DNA from: Glycine soja
Taxonomy: Eukaryota; Streptophyta; Magnoliopsida; Fabales; Fabaceae
Reading direction: 5' to 3'
Assembly (NCBI RefSeq): GCF_004193775.1
Contig: NC_041007.1
Span: forward strand, 26,935,323 to 26,999,322
Length of the DNA: 64,000 nucleotides
Shown piece by piece: positions 48,651 to 61,395 of the stretch. The notes beneath the pieces were generated by a model, which was not told the DNA's origin, ran no database searches, and was given only the letters and a program-made list of their open reading frames with translations. The stretch's first letter is position 1, and every line of letters starts with the position of its first letter. The translations under genes were made by a program, and so were the position numbers.

Positions 48651-51506
48651 TGATGTGCCTCCATGTGGAGCTTGTAGGCTTTGGATATTCTTCATCAATG
48701 GAGTCATTTGCTTCTTGAAGATCAATGACAGCGAAATGGAGAAGGAAGAAAGATGATTGGAGATGCCACTTCAAGGAGAAGATGAGTCAAGCACAAACTC
48801 ACCACCATAGGAAGTCATGGATAAGAGCTTGAAGGTAGGAGAAGATGAGTGGACGGAGAAGGAGAGAAGGAGCACAAAATTTTTTGCCTCAAATGAGGTT
48901 TGAACTTTGAAGTGTAATTCTCAAATGATCAAAGTTGAAAAAATGCACATACAAGGCCTCTATTTATAGCCTAAGTGTCACACAAAATTGGAGGGAAATT
49001 TGAATTTCTATTCAAATTTAACTTGAATTTGAATTTGAATTTGTGGAGTCAAATTTGGAGTCAAAATCTCACTAATTATGATTAATGAATTTTAGCCATG
49101 GTTCAGCCTACTAATCCAAGATCAAGTCTAAGATTCTCCACTAATTGTGCTTAGGTGTCATGAGACATGTAAAGCATGAAGGACATGCACAAAGTGTGAC
49201 TATATGATGTGGCAATGAGGTGTAGCAAGCAAATGCACACCTCCCCCTTAGGACGACCCAATTAAATTTCTCTCCCAACACACACACATCAAATAATGCA
49301 CTTAATACATGTAAAATTACAAAACTATCCCTAATACAAAAACTAGTCTAGGTGACTTAAAATACAAGGGCTGAAAAATCCTACATTACTAGGATACCCT
49401 CCCTACACTATTGAGCCCTAAATACAAGGTCCAAAAATAATAAAACCCTAATCTAATATGTACAAAGATAAGTAGGCTCATACTTAGCTCATGGGCAAAA
49501 GATCTACCTTAAGGCTTATGAGAACCCTAGGGCCTTCTCCAACATCTCTGTCTCAATCTTTTTGGAGTCTTCTATCCAATGTCCTTGGGGGTAGGATTGC
49601 ATCATCAAGTGGTAAAAATTACCGGAAATTGGTCACTGCTAATTTTGAGTTGAAATTTTTACTGAATTTCCTAGACATCTGGAAAAAAATTCAAGTAGGT
49701 GCTCCTTAAACCTCCATTAATTTTCGACTTTACCATCTCCTCCATTGTTGTTTCTTCATTTTCTCCATGTATCTCCTCACATGTCTTATGTTGAATGTCA
49801 TTAACATGATTTTTTAGAATTTCCAACGATTAAAGTTGCTATAGAAGCTAGATTTGATTTTCTATGGTTCAAATTTCTTGTTCTTGTTCTTGAACCATGA
49901 GTTGTGTTGAGTCTAGGTTCCTTTGAGTTTTGTTTTGCTATTTTTTGTATCTGAAACCTAAACCATAAAATTCTTAGAAAAACGTTAAAGTAGAAGAAAA
50001 CCTCAAAAATCTAGAGTGACTTGTTCACCTATTGTGGTTTTGTCATAGAAGACATGTCTAGTCATGAAACTTGTCACATAAGATTCCTTATGTTGTACTG
50101 AATTTTATTTTTCTTGTTTCTTGGTCTAACTCATTTGTTCATGAGTGTATGAAATTCTTGTAGCCTATTAGTTGATTTGAGTCAAATCTTGCATATTAAT
50201 TAGTCCTTAACATGTTCATGCAAAATTCTTAGAAAGTATTTGATTGTGAACCTTTTTCTTGAATTTTTAGGTTTCCTTATGATTGTGTCTATTGTGAATT
50301 TGAGTTTTGGTGATTGAATTGCTGGCTGAAATTTTGATCCTAAGTGAATATTGAAATCCTAAAACTGTGCTAAACAATTCTTGTGAGTTCAACATACATA
50401 GGAAAGTTAAAAGTAAGCCTAAGGCAATCAATATACCATGCTTAAAAAATTTGAAGTCTGAAATCGTTGGTGCAAATAGCTTGAACATACGAGCTTGTAA
50501 AAATTTCTGGGAATTGGTAACTGCAAATTTTGAGTTGAAATGTTTACTAAATTTTCTAGGCATTTGGAAAATAATTAGAAAAAAAGAACTATGTGATTTG
50601 GATAAAATTAAAAAATAAGAAAAATCACACAAGTTGGCAAGAAAATCAGTGTTCAGAAAAAAAAAATGAAAGGGAAGTGTGCTTGTTGTTTTGACTCAAA
50701 ATTTGTTCTATAATTTGTGCCTATTTTATACAAATCTTAGTTTTGAAATTTTAATTGAAAAGTAATGTAAAAACAAGTGCCAAAACTAGAGGTTTCTAGA
50801 GTCTTTTTTTTTTTTAGTTTTTTTTACTCTACTCTAGTGCCATTTTAGGTTTCTCTTTGAGTCTTACCCTGCTTTTATGTGCTTTTCATTGCTTTTACCT
50901 GAATTTGAATTTGAATTTGAATTTGTGGAGCCAAAATTTCACTAATTATGATTAGTGAATTTTAGTTATGGTTTAGCCCACTAATCCATGATCAAGTCCA
51001 AGATTCTCCACTAAGTGTGCTTAGGTGTCATGAGACATGTAAAGCATGAAGGACATGCACAAAGTGTGACTATATGATGTGACAATGGAGTGCAGCAAGC
51101 AAATGCTCATTTCCCGCTTAGGAAGGTCCAAAATTTAATTGGATTGGGCTTATCCCAATTCAATTAAATTTCTCTCCCAACACACACATCAAATAGTGCA
51201 TTTAATGCATGTGAAATTTCAAAACTACCCCTAATACAAAAACTAGTTTAGGTGCCCTAAAATACAAGGGTTGAAAAATTCTACATTATTGGGGTACCCT
51301 CCCTACACTATGGAACCCTAAATACATGGCCCAAAAATAACGAAACCCTAATCTAATATGTACAAAGATAAGTGGGCTCATACTTAGCCCATGGGCAAAA
51401 AATCCACCCTAAGGCTTATGAGAACCCTAGGGCCTTCTCCAGCATCTTTGGCCCAATCTTCTTGGAGTCTTCTATCCAATGCCCTTGGGGGGGTAGGATT
51501 GCATCA
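48651..51506. mobile_element. Non-coding LTR retrotransposon (LARD-like), 2.9 kb
   Basis: It starts TGATGTGCCTCC and ends GATTGCATCA, flanked by CTTAG and CTTAC (4 of 5 bases equal). The left LTR is about 48,651-49,604. The right LTR is 5'-truncated (about 50,890-51,506) and shares with it the GAATTTGAATTTG run, CATGAGACATGTAAAGCATG and the terminal GGGGGTAGGATTGCATCA. The interior (49,605-50,890) has no coding sequence. A roughly 80 bp segment near 49,612-49,690 recurs at about 50,500-50,580. Confidence 0.78.
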
Positions 51507-52777
51507 CTTACCCCTTCCTTCCCAACCAATGCTTAAGTTTGCTTCACCCCCTCCCAGCAAAGCCGAAGTTGTTGCCATTGCTAAGGCAAAGCAATTCTAT
51601 CATGTTGATGCTAAGAAAAGAGCAAGAGCAAAGTAGGCCATGAAAAAAAAGGTTGAAGTAAAAGCAAGAAAGAAGGTTGATACCCTTGAAGGACAATCTT
51701 CAGAGGAGATTCTTGAAGAAGTTATAATGGAATCTAAAGACCTCAACAAGGGAAGAAAAAATTGAGACAAGCAGCTGCTAGTGATAAGCTACCTGATGAA
51801 CTTGTGGTTGTCAAAGCTACGTCCGAAAAAGAGCTATAGAAGGTAGAGTTTGATGCTAAAGTGCAATCAACCTTGGAAAAAAGTTTTGAAATTTTCTCCG
51901 CAATATCATCTGTTGAAGAAGACATTGAGATCCAACCAGCTGTGGTCCAAGAAGCAATAACTGAAGAAGAAAGAGAGACTCAAGATGTTTAACTTTAGTA
52001 TTTTATTGAATTCTCATTGCAAGGGTTTGATGTTGCTTCTAAATCGGACATTGTTGAAACAGACCTTGGGGTTGCACCCTTGCACCCTCGTCCAGTCACA
52101 GTTGAAGATGAAGTTATTGTTGATGCTTTGCTTGCTCAACCAATGTTAGAAATAGACATCTCTAGACTAAAAAGCATCTATGGAGCTACTAAGTATGTTT
52201 CTTTCAATGCTATGAACGTTAGATTGGAAATCAGGAAGAAGGTTGACACTACCGCTGCACCTAAACTCTTAATTGATATTTTCAACAAATTGCATCCACG
52301 TCTAAGCATAACAAACATAGACTCAATTAATTGGTTGTTGCATTCAAGATCTCAACCTTGGACAAAACCTGAGCTAGTACTTGTTTCAAATGGAAATATT
52401 AGAATTTATCATGGCTTTAGGGGATACGGATTATCTAAAGGGCAAACCAACAACCAAGCATGGTGAGAAAAAAAAGAATATTGGCGCCCAACATTTGGAC
52501 CTAGGGATGCAAAAGATTGAGGTACAAAAGTTAAATCTGGTCAAGCTATGGAAAAAAAGTGTGCTAGGGATTAATCCTTTCTCATATTCATCTTTAGAGA
52601 CCTTGAAGGAAAAAAAGGTTCATGCTCTATCCAGTTACTTTGGAAGAGTAAGCAACATCAGGGAATTTCCCTCAAGGAATCCCTCTCTTCCAAACCTCAA
52701 CAACATCATCTTCGAACACAGACCATTTGACGGGAAAGTCTACCCTCTAGGAGCTACAATTTGGAGAAGCAGATAGG
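51507..52777 (+). pseudogene. env-like ORF, part 2
   Basis: After the LTR element the coding relic continues: LPLPSQPMLKFASPPPSKAE, then Lys/Glu-rich coiled-coil-like sequence, then a better preserved stretch 52,017-52,466 (IVDALLAQPMLEIDISRLKS, KLLIDIFNKLHPRL) and FDGKVYPLGATIWRSR near the end. Stops interrupt it repeatedly. A minus-strand gypsy element begins at about 52,778. Confidence 0.5.
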
Positions 52778-54475
52778 CTACTTCTGAAGATCCTGCACTT
52801 GTGCCTTCACCTCTGCTAGTTCTACCGGAGACATTCTATAAGGCGCGATCGGCACTGGATTCGCCCCAGGCACCAAGTCAATAATGAATTCCACTTCTCT
52901 CTCAGGTGGCAATTCACAAATGTCGTCAGGAAAAACTTCTGGAAATTCTGACACCACCGGTATACTACTAACTTCAGCGTCCTCTTCCACATACATAGAG
53001 AACAACACCATGTAAGTTCGAACATCACCCGTTCCTTCGTTGGCAGCATCCTCTTTCGATGGTTCACTTGGAACTACATCTCCACCAAACACTAGCATCT
53101 TCTCCTTACAGTCTAGAAAGATATGGTTAGTAGATAACCAATCCATCCCCAAGATCACATCTAGATGAGCTAAAGGTAGGCAAATCAAATCCGCCATAAA
53201 AGATCGACCCTCAACAATTATAGGACACTTCAAACACACCCGAGAGGTGGTTACAGGCTCGCTCGGCGGAGTAGACACCACCATATCATATGGTAACTCC
53301 GTTGCACATAACCCCAACCTCTCCACACATGCATGAGATATGAAAGAATGCGTGGCACCTGAATCATAAAGTACATCTAGTAGTTTATCATCAATCAAAC
53401 ACTTACCCCGTATCAAATCGTCGGAGGCAGCCGCTTCTGAACCACTCATAGCAAATACCCGAGAAGGTACTTTTGGTCTTCCACCACTAGTGTTGTTGTT
53501 GCTAACATTACCGCTCCTTGTGGAATTAGTGGGTCCACGATTGACGGTGTTGGAATTGGCCGTCACTGTTGGCCTCCCGGTCACCCTACATTCTCGAGCA
53601 TAATGGCCCACCTTGCCACAAACATAGCAACGGTTCTCTTGTGTCTGCTGAAGCTATGGGCAATTCCTCTTAAGATGCGGTCCCCCACACTGAAAGCACT
53701 GTACCCCAGTTCCCCTTGACTGGCTCATGTTGGAGGTAGCCATAGGTTGTTTCCCCTTGTTGCTAGCATACGGCTTCATCCTCTTGTTACCATTTCCTCT
53801 GAAAGGATGGTTTCTCTGAGGTCCTCCAACGCCTCTAGCTTGCCTCTCCTTCATCTTATCTTCAAAAATTATGCACTTTGTCACCAGCTGATTAAAATCC
53901 GTGATCTGCATATAACTAACCGCCTGTTGGATCTCCAACCGAAGCCCATTCTCAAACTGAGCACACAAATCTTCCTCATTCCGAGCATCTTGGTATTGAG
54001 GCCAATACTGCAGAAGCTCATTAAACTTAGCCGTGTACTCCCCAACAAACATGTTTCCTTGCTTCAAATCTAGAAATTCCCTCGCCTTCCGCTTCCTGAG
54101 ATCTCGCGGGAAGTAATTCTCCAGGAATTTGTCCTTGAAGGCATTCGAAGGAATCACGCCTCCAGGTGCAACAAACGAAGGCTTCACGAACTTCCACCAA
54201 TTCTCGGCCTCTCCTTGGAGCATAAACGTCGCATAAAGGACCTTATGCTCCTCAAGGCAACCCATCGCCTCAAAAATCTTCTCCGTCTCAGCTAACCACA
54301 ACCTAGCACCTTCCGGATCATAGTCTCCACTGAACTTTGGCGGGTGGTTCTTACGGAAAGCCATGAGTCCCCGATACTCCGCCGGCTCCACATCACGTTC
54401 CTGCACTAGAGTCTCCAGCACAGCTATGATGCGGTCGAGGACATCACGGTTCTGATCCCTACCACGTCCTGCCAT
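52778..54475 (-). pseudogene. gypsy gag-protease, one stop, truncated before RT
   Basis: The frame from ATG at 54,475 (MAGRGRDQNRDVLDRIIAVL) runs through the gag core (PPKFSGDYDPEGARLWLAET, MLQGEAENWWKFVKP, YFPRDLRKRKAREFLDLKQG) to a first zinc knuckle CFQCGGPHLKRNCP. One TAG at 53,654-53,656 follows. The same frame then gives a second zinc knuckle CYVCGKVGHYARECR and an aspartic protease with intact DSG (VLYDSGATHSFI, VILGMDWL). It ends at PPEREVEFIIDLVPGANPVP, IAPYRMSPVELAEVKAQVQD, just where RT would begin. Apart from one stop and the truncation it is well preserved. Confidence 0.92.
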
Positions 54476-54709
54476 ACCTATCCTGTAGGGAAACTATTAG
54501 CACCCAAGAAATCCTAAAGAGAGAGTGTACCACACAGGCTATGACAGTTATAACAACATCCTATGAATCAGTCACACATCCATGCTCAAGACAAGAAGGC
54601 AGAAATACACACAGTGTGTGACTTAACGTCACTCCCCAAAACCTACTTCCAAGTTTCAGAGATACACAACATTCACACAGCAAGACCATAACAGGTTCAC
54701 TAGAATCCA

Positions 54710-54732
54710 ACTTTTGCTCTGATACCACCATT
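54710..54732 (-). promoter_or_regulatory. Primer-binding site of truncated gypsy element
   Basis: On the minus strand TGGTGGTATCAGAGCAAAAG lies directly after the LTR end (..GACGCCACA), matching the initiator-Met tRNA type. Confidence 0.85.
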
Positions 54733-57700
54733 TGTGGCGTCCCTAAATTAATGACTGGTTTAATAGTAATAATTTAAATAACAAAAACCATGGTAAAATT
54801 TTTTTTCTTCTTTTTCTTTTTCATTTCTTTCTCTTTTCACCATAACTAGGTTTAGAAGGAAAATCCTCACTACAGAGTCCTGAATGGCCAATTCACAACT
54901 CTATTCGGAGTCATTTCTTTCTTACCGCTCATAATCTCTAAACTATTTTGCTGTTTCAAAAGGAAGAATGTACCAGTCATTACTTTAGGTCGTCACATGA
55001 AAATAAAAGAATAAAATACGATCGATAAACTCTTTTACAAAAAAGGTTGCTAATGCTTTCTTTTCAAATAACAAGATCGATTATAAATGCATTCATCATT
55101 TAAAGCTGTCCAAAATATGGGAGTTTTACAAAATATATAGTGTCATCCAGAGCAAAGGTGTCCACAGTGTTGGCTTCAGCCACATGTATACAATCATCAA
55201 ATTCCTATACATCAGGTCTACCCATACCAAAAACAAAAGAGTAAACCTAACAGTCAGTCCTAGATACACCCACCCTCAAAAATATATATAACTAATCCAT
55301 GGAACTGTCCACTATGATGAATAGCCTCCGCTGATCGCCATCTCCCCCGGGCCACTATCCTCCGTAGAGTCTGCCTCAGATGCCGACATGACTTCCTCGG
55401 GAGAATCCACCTCAAGAAGTGGATCCTCATCACCCTCTAGAAAGTCAAGGGCATCCACGGCAGGCTCAGGAGGTAGCTCCTCTAGATCCTCCTCGGGGTT
55501 TTCCTCGGATGACGTCACCTCGATCACTTGGACTGGCTCCACTAGACGATATGGTGTAGGCGTGGGTAGTATCCACTCCACCGTGCGCTAAAGCGTCCGT
55601 GCAGGTTCATCTGGATGCACCAAAGAAGTAGCCGTGAATCGAATGGTGCCCCGAAATCGGCACCTCGTGTTGCCTTCGAGGGTCTCCCAAGCTCCCTCTA
55701 GGCACTCCATCTCTACTCGATCACGGATTAGTTGCGCCGCCATCACGATCTACAAGAAAGAAAAGAGAGGGGTAGACTCTTTCACAAGAATCTAACTGCG
55801 CTGCACACAATTTGTCTCATAACCACTACATGCAAGTAAAAGGGGTATTTTAAGGCTTTCCATCTCTGGTAATCGATTACACAGCCTTTGTAATCGATTA
55901 CCAGAGGCTAAACTTGAATTACACAGCCTCAGGACATGAAATATGCAAAAATGCACTATGTAATCGATTACCCACACCTGGTAATCGATTACCAGTGACC
56001 CATTCCTCTGTGTAATCGATTACACAGGCTGGTAATCGATTACCAGAGGCCTCCACCATCTCCCAATTCCCTTTTTAAGCCTGGTAATCGATTACACCCC
56101 TTGGTAATCGATTACCAGAAGCTCCCTTAGCTTCCTGACCTCGTTTTCAAGCCTGGTAATCGATTACACCCCGTGGTAATCGATTACCAGAGACCATCTT
56201 AGCCTCCTGTCTTCATTTTTAAGCCTTGTAATTGATTACTCACCCTTGGTAATCGATTACCAGAGGCCATAATCCACATATCACACAAAATTCACAGCTG
56301 GCCAGCCACCACAAGCCTCCTTGCTTTGTGGTCTTTGTTCCTTTTATCTGTTGACTGCCAAGAGCTCGTCTGTTTAGGTACATCACAGGTTCTCACTGAC
56401 CGACTATGCCCGGGTTGGGTCGGGATTGGTCAAGCTTGGTTTTGGGCAATAGCACCCCACCTGACGTCCTCAAGGTCTCCTGACCCCCGCGACATATCTC
56501 CAGGTACCACTCTGTGGTCAACAATAAAAGCAGGAAGTTTCACCCTTCTACACTTCCTCATCTCAAGCTTGTAGGATTATGGGGTACCCATCACATGTGG
56601 TACTAGGTGGCGGTCGGGCGATGGTGCACAACAAGTTTTCCACATCCACAATGCGCGCATAAACCCACCATCCCCTGTTGCCCACCTCCAACTGAGCTCA
56701 CGTACTCCCACGTAGCCTATATCCTTGTTTCTCTCAACACTGGGTCCCCATCAATCCTCCCAAGCTTCCACAACATCCAAGCAAAACAACATTCAAACAG
56801 CACAAGCTATCACAGCCAAGCAAAATAGAGTAAAGGCAGAAAACTCTGCCAAAACACCAACCAAATCACAGCTTTTCTCACTTAAAGACCCCAGTAACAA
56901 TTCCCTCATTCCGGTTCATTAACCGTTGGATCGACTCGAAAATTTTACTGGAAGTCTTCAGTACATAAGCCTACATTGTGACCGTTGGGATCTACTAGCA
57001 AACATCCAGAACTCATTCTGTACTACTCTTCCCCCAGCCAACCACACACAAGCGTTTTTCTGCACAAAGCCAAAATTCTGCTGCACCCATTTTGACAGCA
57101 AAATTCTGCATAAGTGCAGATTTCGAAAATCATACTTCCTCTCATCCAATCTTGCCCAAATCAATTCCTACAAGTCCCAAATCATGTATCAATCATGTCT
57201 AACCCAAAGTCAAGCTTCAAAACACAGCAACACAGAATCTAGGTGTCCAAAACCCCTCAATTCAATGGGTTTTCTAGGTTTGAAAAGTGAAATTTAGAAT
57301 GAGGTAAATTTGAAGCAAACTCTCACCTCACACCAGTCCATAACATCAATCTAAACTTGCTCAAACTGGATTTACACCTAAAATTCCACCGAATCAAAAT
57401 TTGACTCCTCAACACCCAATTTTGCCCTAGAAATGGCTCTTTATTCACTTTGATCATTTGTTTTTCTCTCTAGCACAGTCCAAGCTTTCTCCCAAGTCCT
57501 AAATGAAATTTCAAGCTAGTATTAACTCACTTTAACCTCCATTTACCATAGAATTCAGACTTAACCTTCCAACCCTCAAAGCCTCACTTTTTTTCCACTC
57601 ATAACACCACATTCTCACTTTCCAACCCTAGGTTAACTCTACCTTTCATCTCTAACAGTTTTCCATGAGCAATTTCAGCATATAGACATCACAAACACCA

Positions 57701-58637
57701 TCACAAAAACCCTAAAACAGAATGGGTATGTTTAACTCATCCAAACATGGCAATTTCAACAAGCTTTCAACAAGAGTCTTCACAAATAACCATCATGAAG
57801 TAGAAAACTAACAAAACTACCCATCATATCTCCCAAAACCCCATACCCACGAAAATCAAAGGAGAAAGAAGTCCACCCAAACCTGAATTTTCGAAGTCCC
57901 ACTCGTAGCCACGCACTTCACGACCCCGAAAATGCCCTCCTTTCGCGATTTGGGGCAGAAATGATGGCCAAAGGTTGAAGCTTTGCTTGGAGCTTCAATG
58001 GAGAATGAAGAAGAAGAAAATGGCAACGTGAGGGAGAGAGAGAGCTGTCTGAAAAGTGTGGGGGCTGAGTGAAGAGAGAGAAAAGCTTTTTGGTTTTAAA
58101 TAAAAGGGTTTTCTCTTTTTCTATTATTTTATTCAAGCAATGCCACATGTCTCCATTTGAGTGGAGCAAGAAGGGCCCACTTTCCCTTTTTAATTGTGAC
58201 TCATACTCAGCCACAAACAGTGAGAAAAACCTGACCTTTGAAACGCTAAAATCCTGCCTCGGTTTGCATGCCGTTTCTCTGGTTCCAGTTCCTCGCGTTT
58301 CTCTGTGTCCGTCGGGGCCAGTTTTTGAAAGCAAGCAATATACATATCAAAACGCTCAGAATAGAACCCCGAGCGTGGTTCAGAGGTTGGTTTCGTTAAA
58401 TTTTAAGTCGCACGCAAAACGATGATTTTTAGACTAATTACTTAAGAATTAACCCATAACCTCCTAGTTATGGATTTCTCTTCCTTAATTAGCCTAACCC
58501 ATGTATCTTGCCCCCACTACTCCTATTTCTACCAAGAACATATACATGCATATACACTGAATAATACTTATATATATATAATCATTCAAAATACATCGTT
58601 TCCGAAAACTCCGGGTAGAAATTTCTAGGATGTTACA
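54733..58637 (-). repeat. Long 5' LTR (3.9 kb)
   Basis: It begins TGTAACATCCTAGAAATTTC at 58,637 and ends GACGCCACA near 54,733. It contains the palindrome array at 55,860-56,265 and two LTR-internal ORFs on the element strand: an acidic 89-residue one (55,581-55,312; e.g. EENPEEDLEELPPEPAVDAL) and a 138-residue one near the start (58,334-57,918). Whether either is translated is unknown. Confidence 0.8.
55860..56265. repeat. Array of TAATCGATTA palindromes
   Basis: Twelve copies of TAATCGATTA (one degenerate, TAATTGATTA) occur in about 400 bp. They come in pairs that alternate TGTAATCGATTACAC and GGTAATCGATTACCAG contexts, with C/T-rich spacers such as GAGGC...CCTCC between pairs. Each is a perfect 10-14 bp palindrome and the alternation is regular. 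It lies in the middle of the long LTR. Confidence 0.92.
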
Positions 58638-59130
58638 ATGCACCCCCACATACTATGTTAAAGGAAGACTAAACATAATCTTCAAACATGAAGTAGTTGC
58701 TCTGCGTCAAAAGAGGGAACTCACAAGTAGGGGTTGGCAAGCTTTTAAATGGCATTACGAACTAGGAGCTCATTGCTCTAGTTTGGAACATAGGAGAAGC
58801 CGCCATCACATGAAGTTTATCACAAGACATGATGTTATCAGACTATCAATCACAATCCATTTGTGGTTGATTAACCATCAAATCATGTCTATCAATGGAA
58901 GATAGACTTTGTTATTGTATCTGACATAACTTTTCATTCATTGTTGAGCTTCCACACTCCACTTTCACATTCGTTCATCAAGTATAACCCATCGTTGAAG
59001 AGGTGAATCCTGATGATGAGGCCCCTACTGTTGCTAATATGGCCATGGATGTTTATGATAACCCTCCTTCATCTTGAGAGTATGTCAAATTTCTTGAGAC
59101 AACTCTAGTCAGAACAAGGGAGGTGCTTGC
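58638..59130 (+). pseudogene. env-like ORF, part 3 (probable)
   Basis: Right of the long LTR the plus strand reads CTPTYYVKGRLNIIFKHEVV and SRGWQAFKWHYELGAHCS, then Pro/Glu/Asp-rich sequence with stops near 59,000-59,130. It could follow the ...PLGATIWRSR end of part 2 at 52,777, so the gypsy element would sit in the same ORF. The assignment rests on position and composition only. Confidence 0.4.
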
Positions 59131-59139
59131 TGAAGCTTT

Positions 59140-60500
59140 AAAAAAAAATTATCATCCTTTAAAAATTAATTAGTTCAAGTCAATTGATAAATAGTTTACG
59201 CATAAGTTAAAAATCATCTTTAAAAAAAATTATGAGTGTTTTTATAAATTACCGTCTTATGTATAGAAAAATCCATTTTATGTTTTTCTTCTCTTTTTCT
59301 TTTTTTTTTTTTCTAAAAAATCTTCTACAGAATTAAAGATGCTTATCCAAACACTAGAAGTTGGTTTAATCATTAAGATTGAGTTTGTTCTAAGCTTATG
59401 CTATTGTACGATGTCATTTCCCAGGCTTTTGATGCTCTTGTTATTGGAAAACTTGTGTCTTTTGGGAACGCTAAGTTTCAGAAAGATGATTTAGTGTTAG
59501 GAAAATTCACTTTAGCAGAGTACAATTAGTTAAAGAAGAAAGCATAATAGACAAAATAGAATCCTTTGAATTACCACTCTCCTATCATCTTGGAGTACTG
59601 GGTAAAGGATACTTTAGTGATAAAAGGTTACAATATAGTTTGGTGATATTTTATTTGTTTCCTTAAATGCTGCATGTGGATTGAAGAAATTATTTGTTTT
59701 TTAATAAAAAAATCAACTTAAGAGAAAGGCTTGAACTAAGTGCAGTGAAGGAGCATTTTGATAACTAATAATAACTAGATTGGTTAATTAGTTCAAAATA
59801 AGAAAAGAAAAGAAATGTCAATTTACATACCAATAAGTCACCAAACTACCCTTAATAGTAAAAGTATTTTTAGATCAACTTCTCACTAAACACTTTCAGG
59901 GAAAGAAAATAAAAAGAAAAATAAATTAACTTTTTATATAAGTTCAAATTTGTAAAAGTTCTCTTTATTTTTCTTTTTCAAAAAAAGGTAGTTTTTAACT
60001 TATACACCAGTTAGATTTAATTTAGAAAATTTTTTAATTAGTTTAATTTCCTTATTTTTTTCATTTAAAAAGTACTTAACATTATCCAAAGAGGCCACAT
60101 AAGTGTCCCTTTTTTGCTCTGTTTTTAGTTGTGCTCATGTTTGAAGAATGCAAAATATTTATTGTTGTTTTATCGTAGGAATTAACTTGTTGTTTTTAGT
60201 TGTGCATATGGAGGATTTTTTGAATTGTGCCGACCCCAAAACAGTGAAGGGACTTTCTTCCTGCACACAACCAAGTTCTTGCACACCCAACATTTTTTGG
60301 TAAATTCCCAAACTAATCCTGCCAACTTCTTCTTCCTTTTCCTTCTTCACGCGTCATTCATTATTTTCTTCGCATTCTTTGTCGTGAGAACTGCTTCTTT
60401 GTTGTTGTATCTCTTTTGGTCGAGGCACATTGATTACAGTAGTTCGTTGACAAGTGGTGGTGGTTAGTGTGATGGTTAACTGTGGAGGTACGTTAATTTT
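59140..60500. other. AT-rich DNA without a recognisable gene
   Basis: A short plus-strand stretch near 59,405-59,530 (AFDALVIGKLVSFGNAKFQK) looks coding-like but is isolated and stop-bounded. Nothing else is recognisable. Confidence 0.5.
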
Positions 60501-60514
60501 TTATTTGAGAATTT

Positions 60515-60665
60515 TGATTTAATTTTATATGGATTTGCAATCCGTATAAAATTTACAGATTGACAATGCGTATAACACTTACGGATTAATAACCCTATAA
60601 TTCATACGGATATTATACGCATTGTTAATCCGTATAACTTATACATATTGTCAATTTGTATAACC
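60515..60665. repeat. Inverted-repeat cluster of AATCCGTAT/ATACGGATT motifs
   Basis: CAATCCGTATAA, TTACGGATTAA, ATACGGATATTATACG and TTAATCCGTATAACTT alternate in both orientations, so the segment can fold on itself. It lies about 750 bp upstream of the MULE relic and may be part of its terminal or promoter region (inference). Confidence 0.5.
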
Positions 60666-60744
60666 TATTTTTTTTAAAAAAAATTATTTTATTGTTTTTT
60701 AATATAATTTATTATATTATCTATAATATGTTTAAATATGTATA

Positions 60745-60960
60745 TAATTTGTACCTTTTAGTTTTTATATTTTGAAAGTGATATTTTTTAAAATAATTTA
60801 CATTTTTATTTTATTTGTCATTTTTATTTTTAAAGTGATTTTTTAATTCTTATAATTTGTATTTTAATTATATTTTAGTCCTTATAATTCGAAAGAGATC
60901 TTTTTAATCTTATAGTTTATATTTTGATTTCCTTTTAGTCCTATTAATCAAAATATGATT
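60745..60960. repeat. Diverged copy of AT-rich fold-back family
   Basis: Repeated TTTTAGTCCTTATAATTCGA-type units resemble the left arm of the element at 33,020-33,345. Confidence 0.45.
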
Positions 60961-61395
60961 AATTTTATGAATTAAAATTAACTACAAAAATATTAGCAAC
61001 TAATTCATAAGTAATTTATCACAACATAATTTGTAATAAAAAAGAGTTAATATTTTATAGATTTTTGTAGGTAATTATTTTTTTATATTTTTTTAGCAAG
61101 GATTAAAAAGTAATAAAAAAGAATTGATATTTTTTTTGTAGCAAGACCGCATGAGTAATTAAACCTTTATAATATTTGTATAAATATTATTACATTAACT
61201 ACTTTATGCAAGTAAAAAAATAATAAAGTTGTGTCATATATTAGTTTATGCAAGTCTAAATTTTAATATATATGCTTATCAATTTCAATGCATTATATTA
61301 TTAAATGCAATAAAGAAATAATAAAATTGTGTGATAGTATATGAATGGGGTCATTAGTTTGTCATTGAATTTTTTTAAAAGTTTTGTTAAAATGG

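Larger units (their letters stand above)
52778..58637 (-). mobile_element. Truncated Ty3/gypsy element with 3.9 kb LTR, minus strand
   Basis: In element order: 5' LTR (58,637-54,733), primer-binding site, gag, second zinc knuckle, protease, and the first residues before the reverse transcriptase. Homology stops at about 52,778-52,790. RT, RNase H, integrase and the 3' LTR are absent. A long LTR together with this gag suggests the Tekay/Del chromovirus group (inference). Confidence 0.87.

Noticed and set aside
37940..59130. A gene cluster with a new cellular function
   Set aside because: Every recognisable frame in this stretch belongs to LTR retrotransposons. The complexity is explained by nested insertion.
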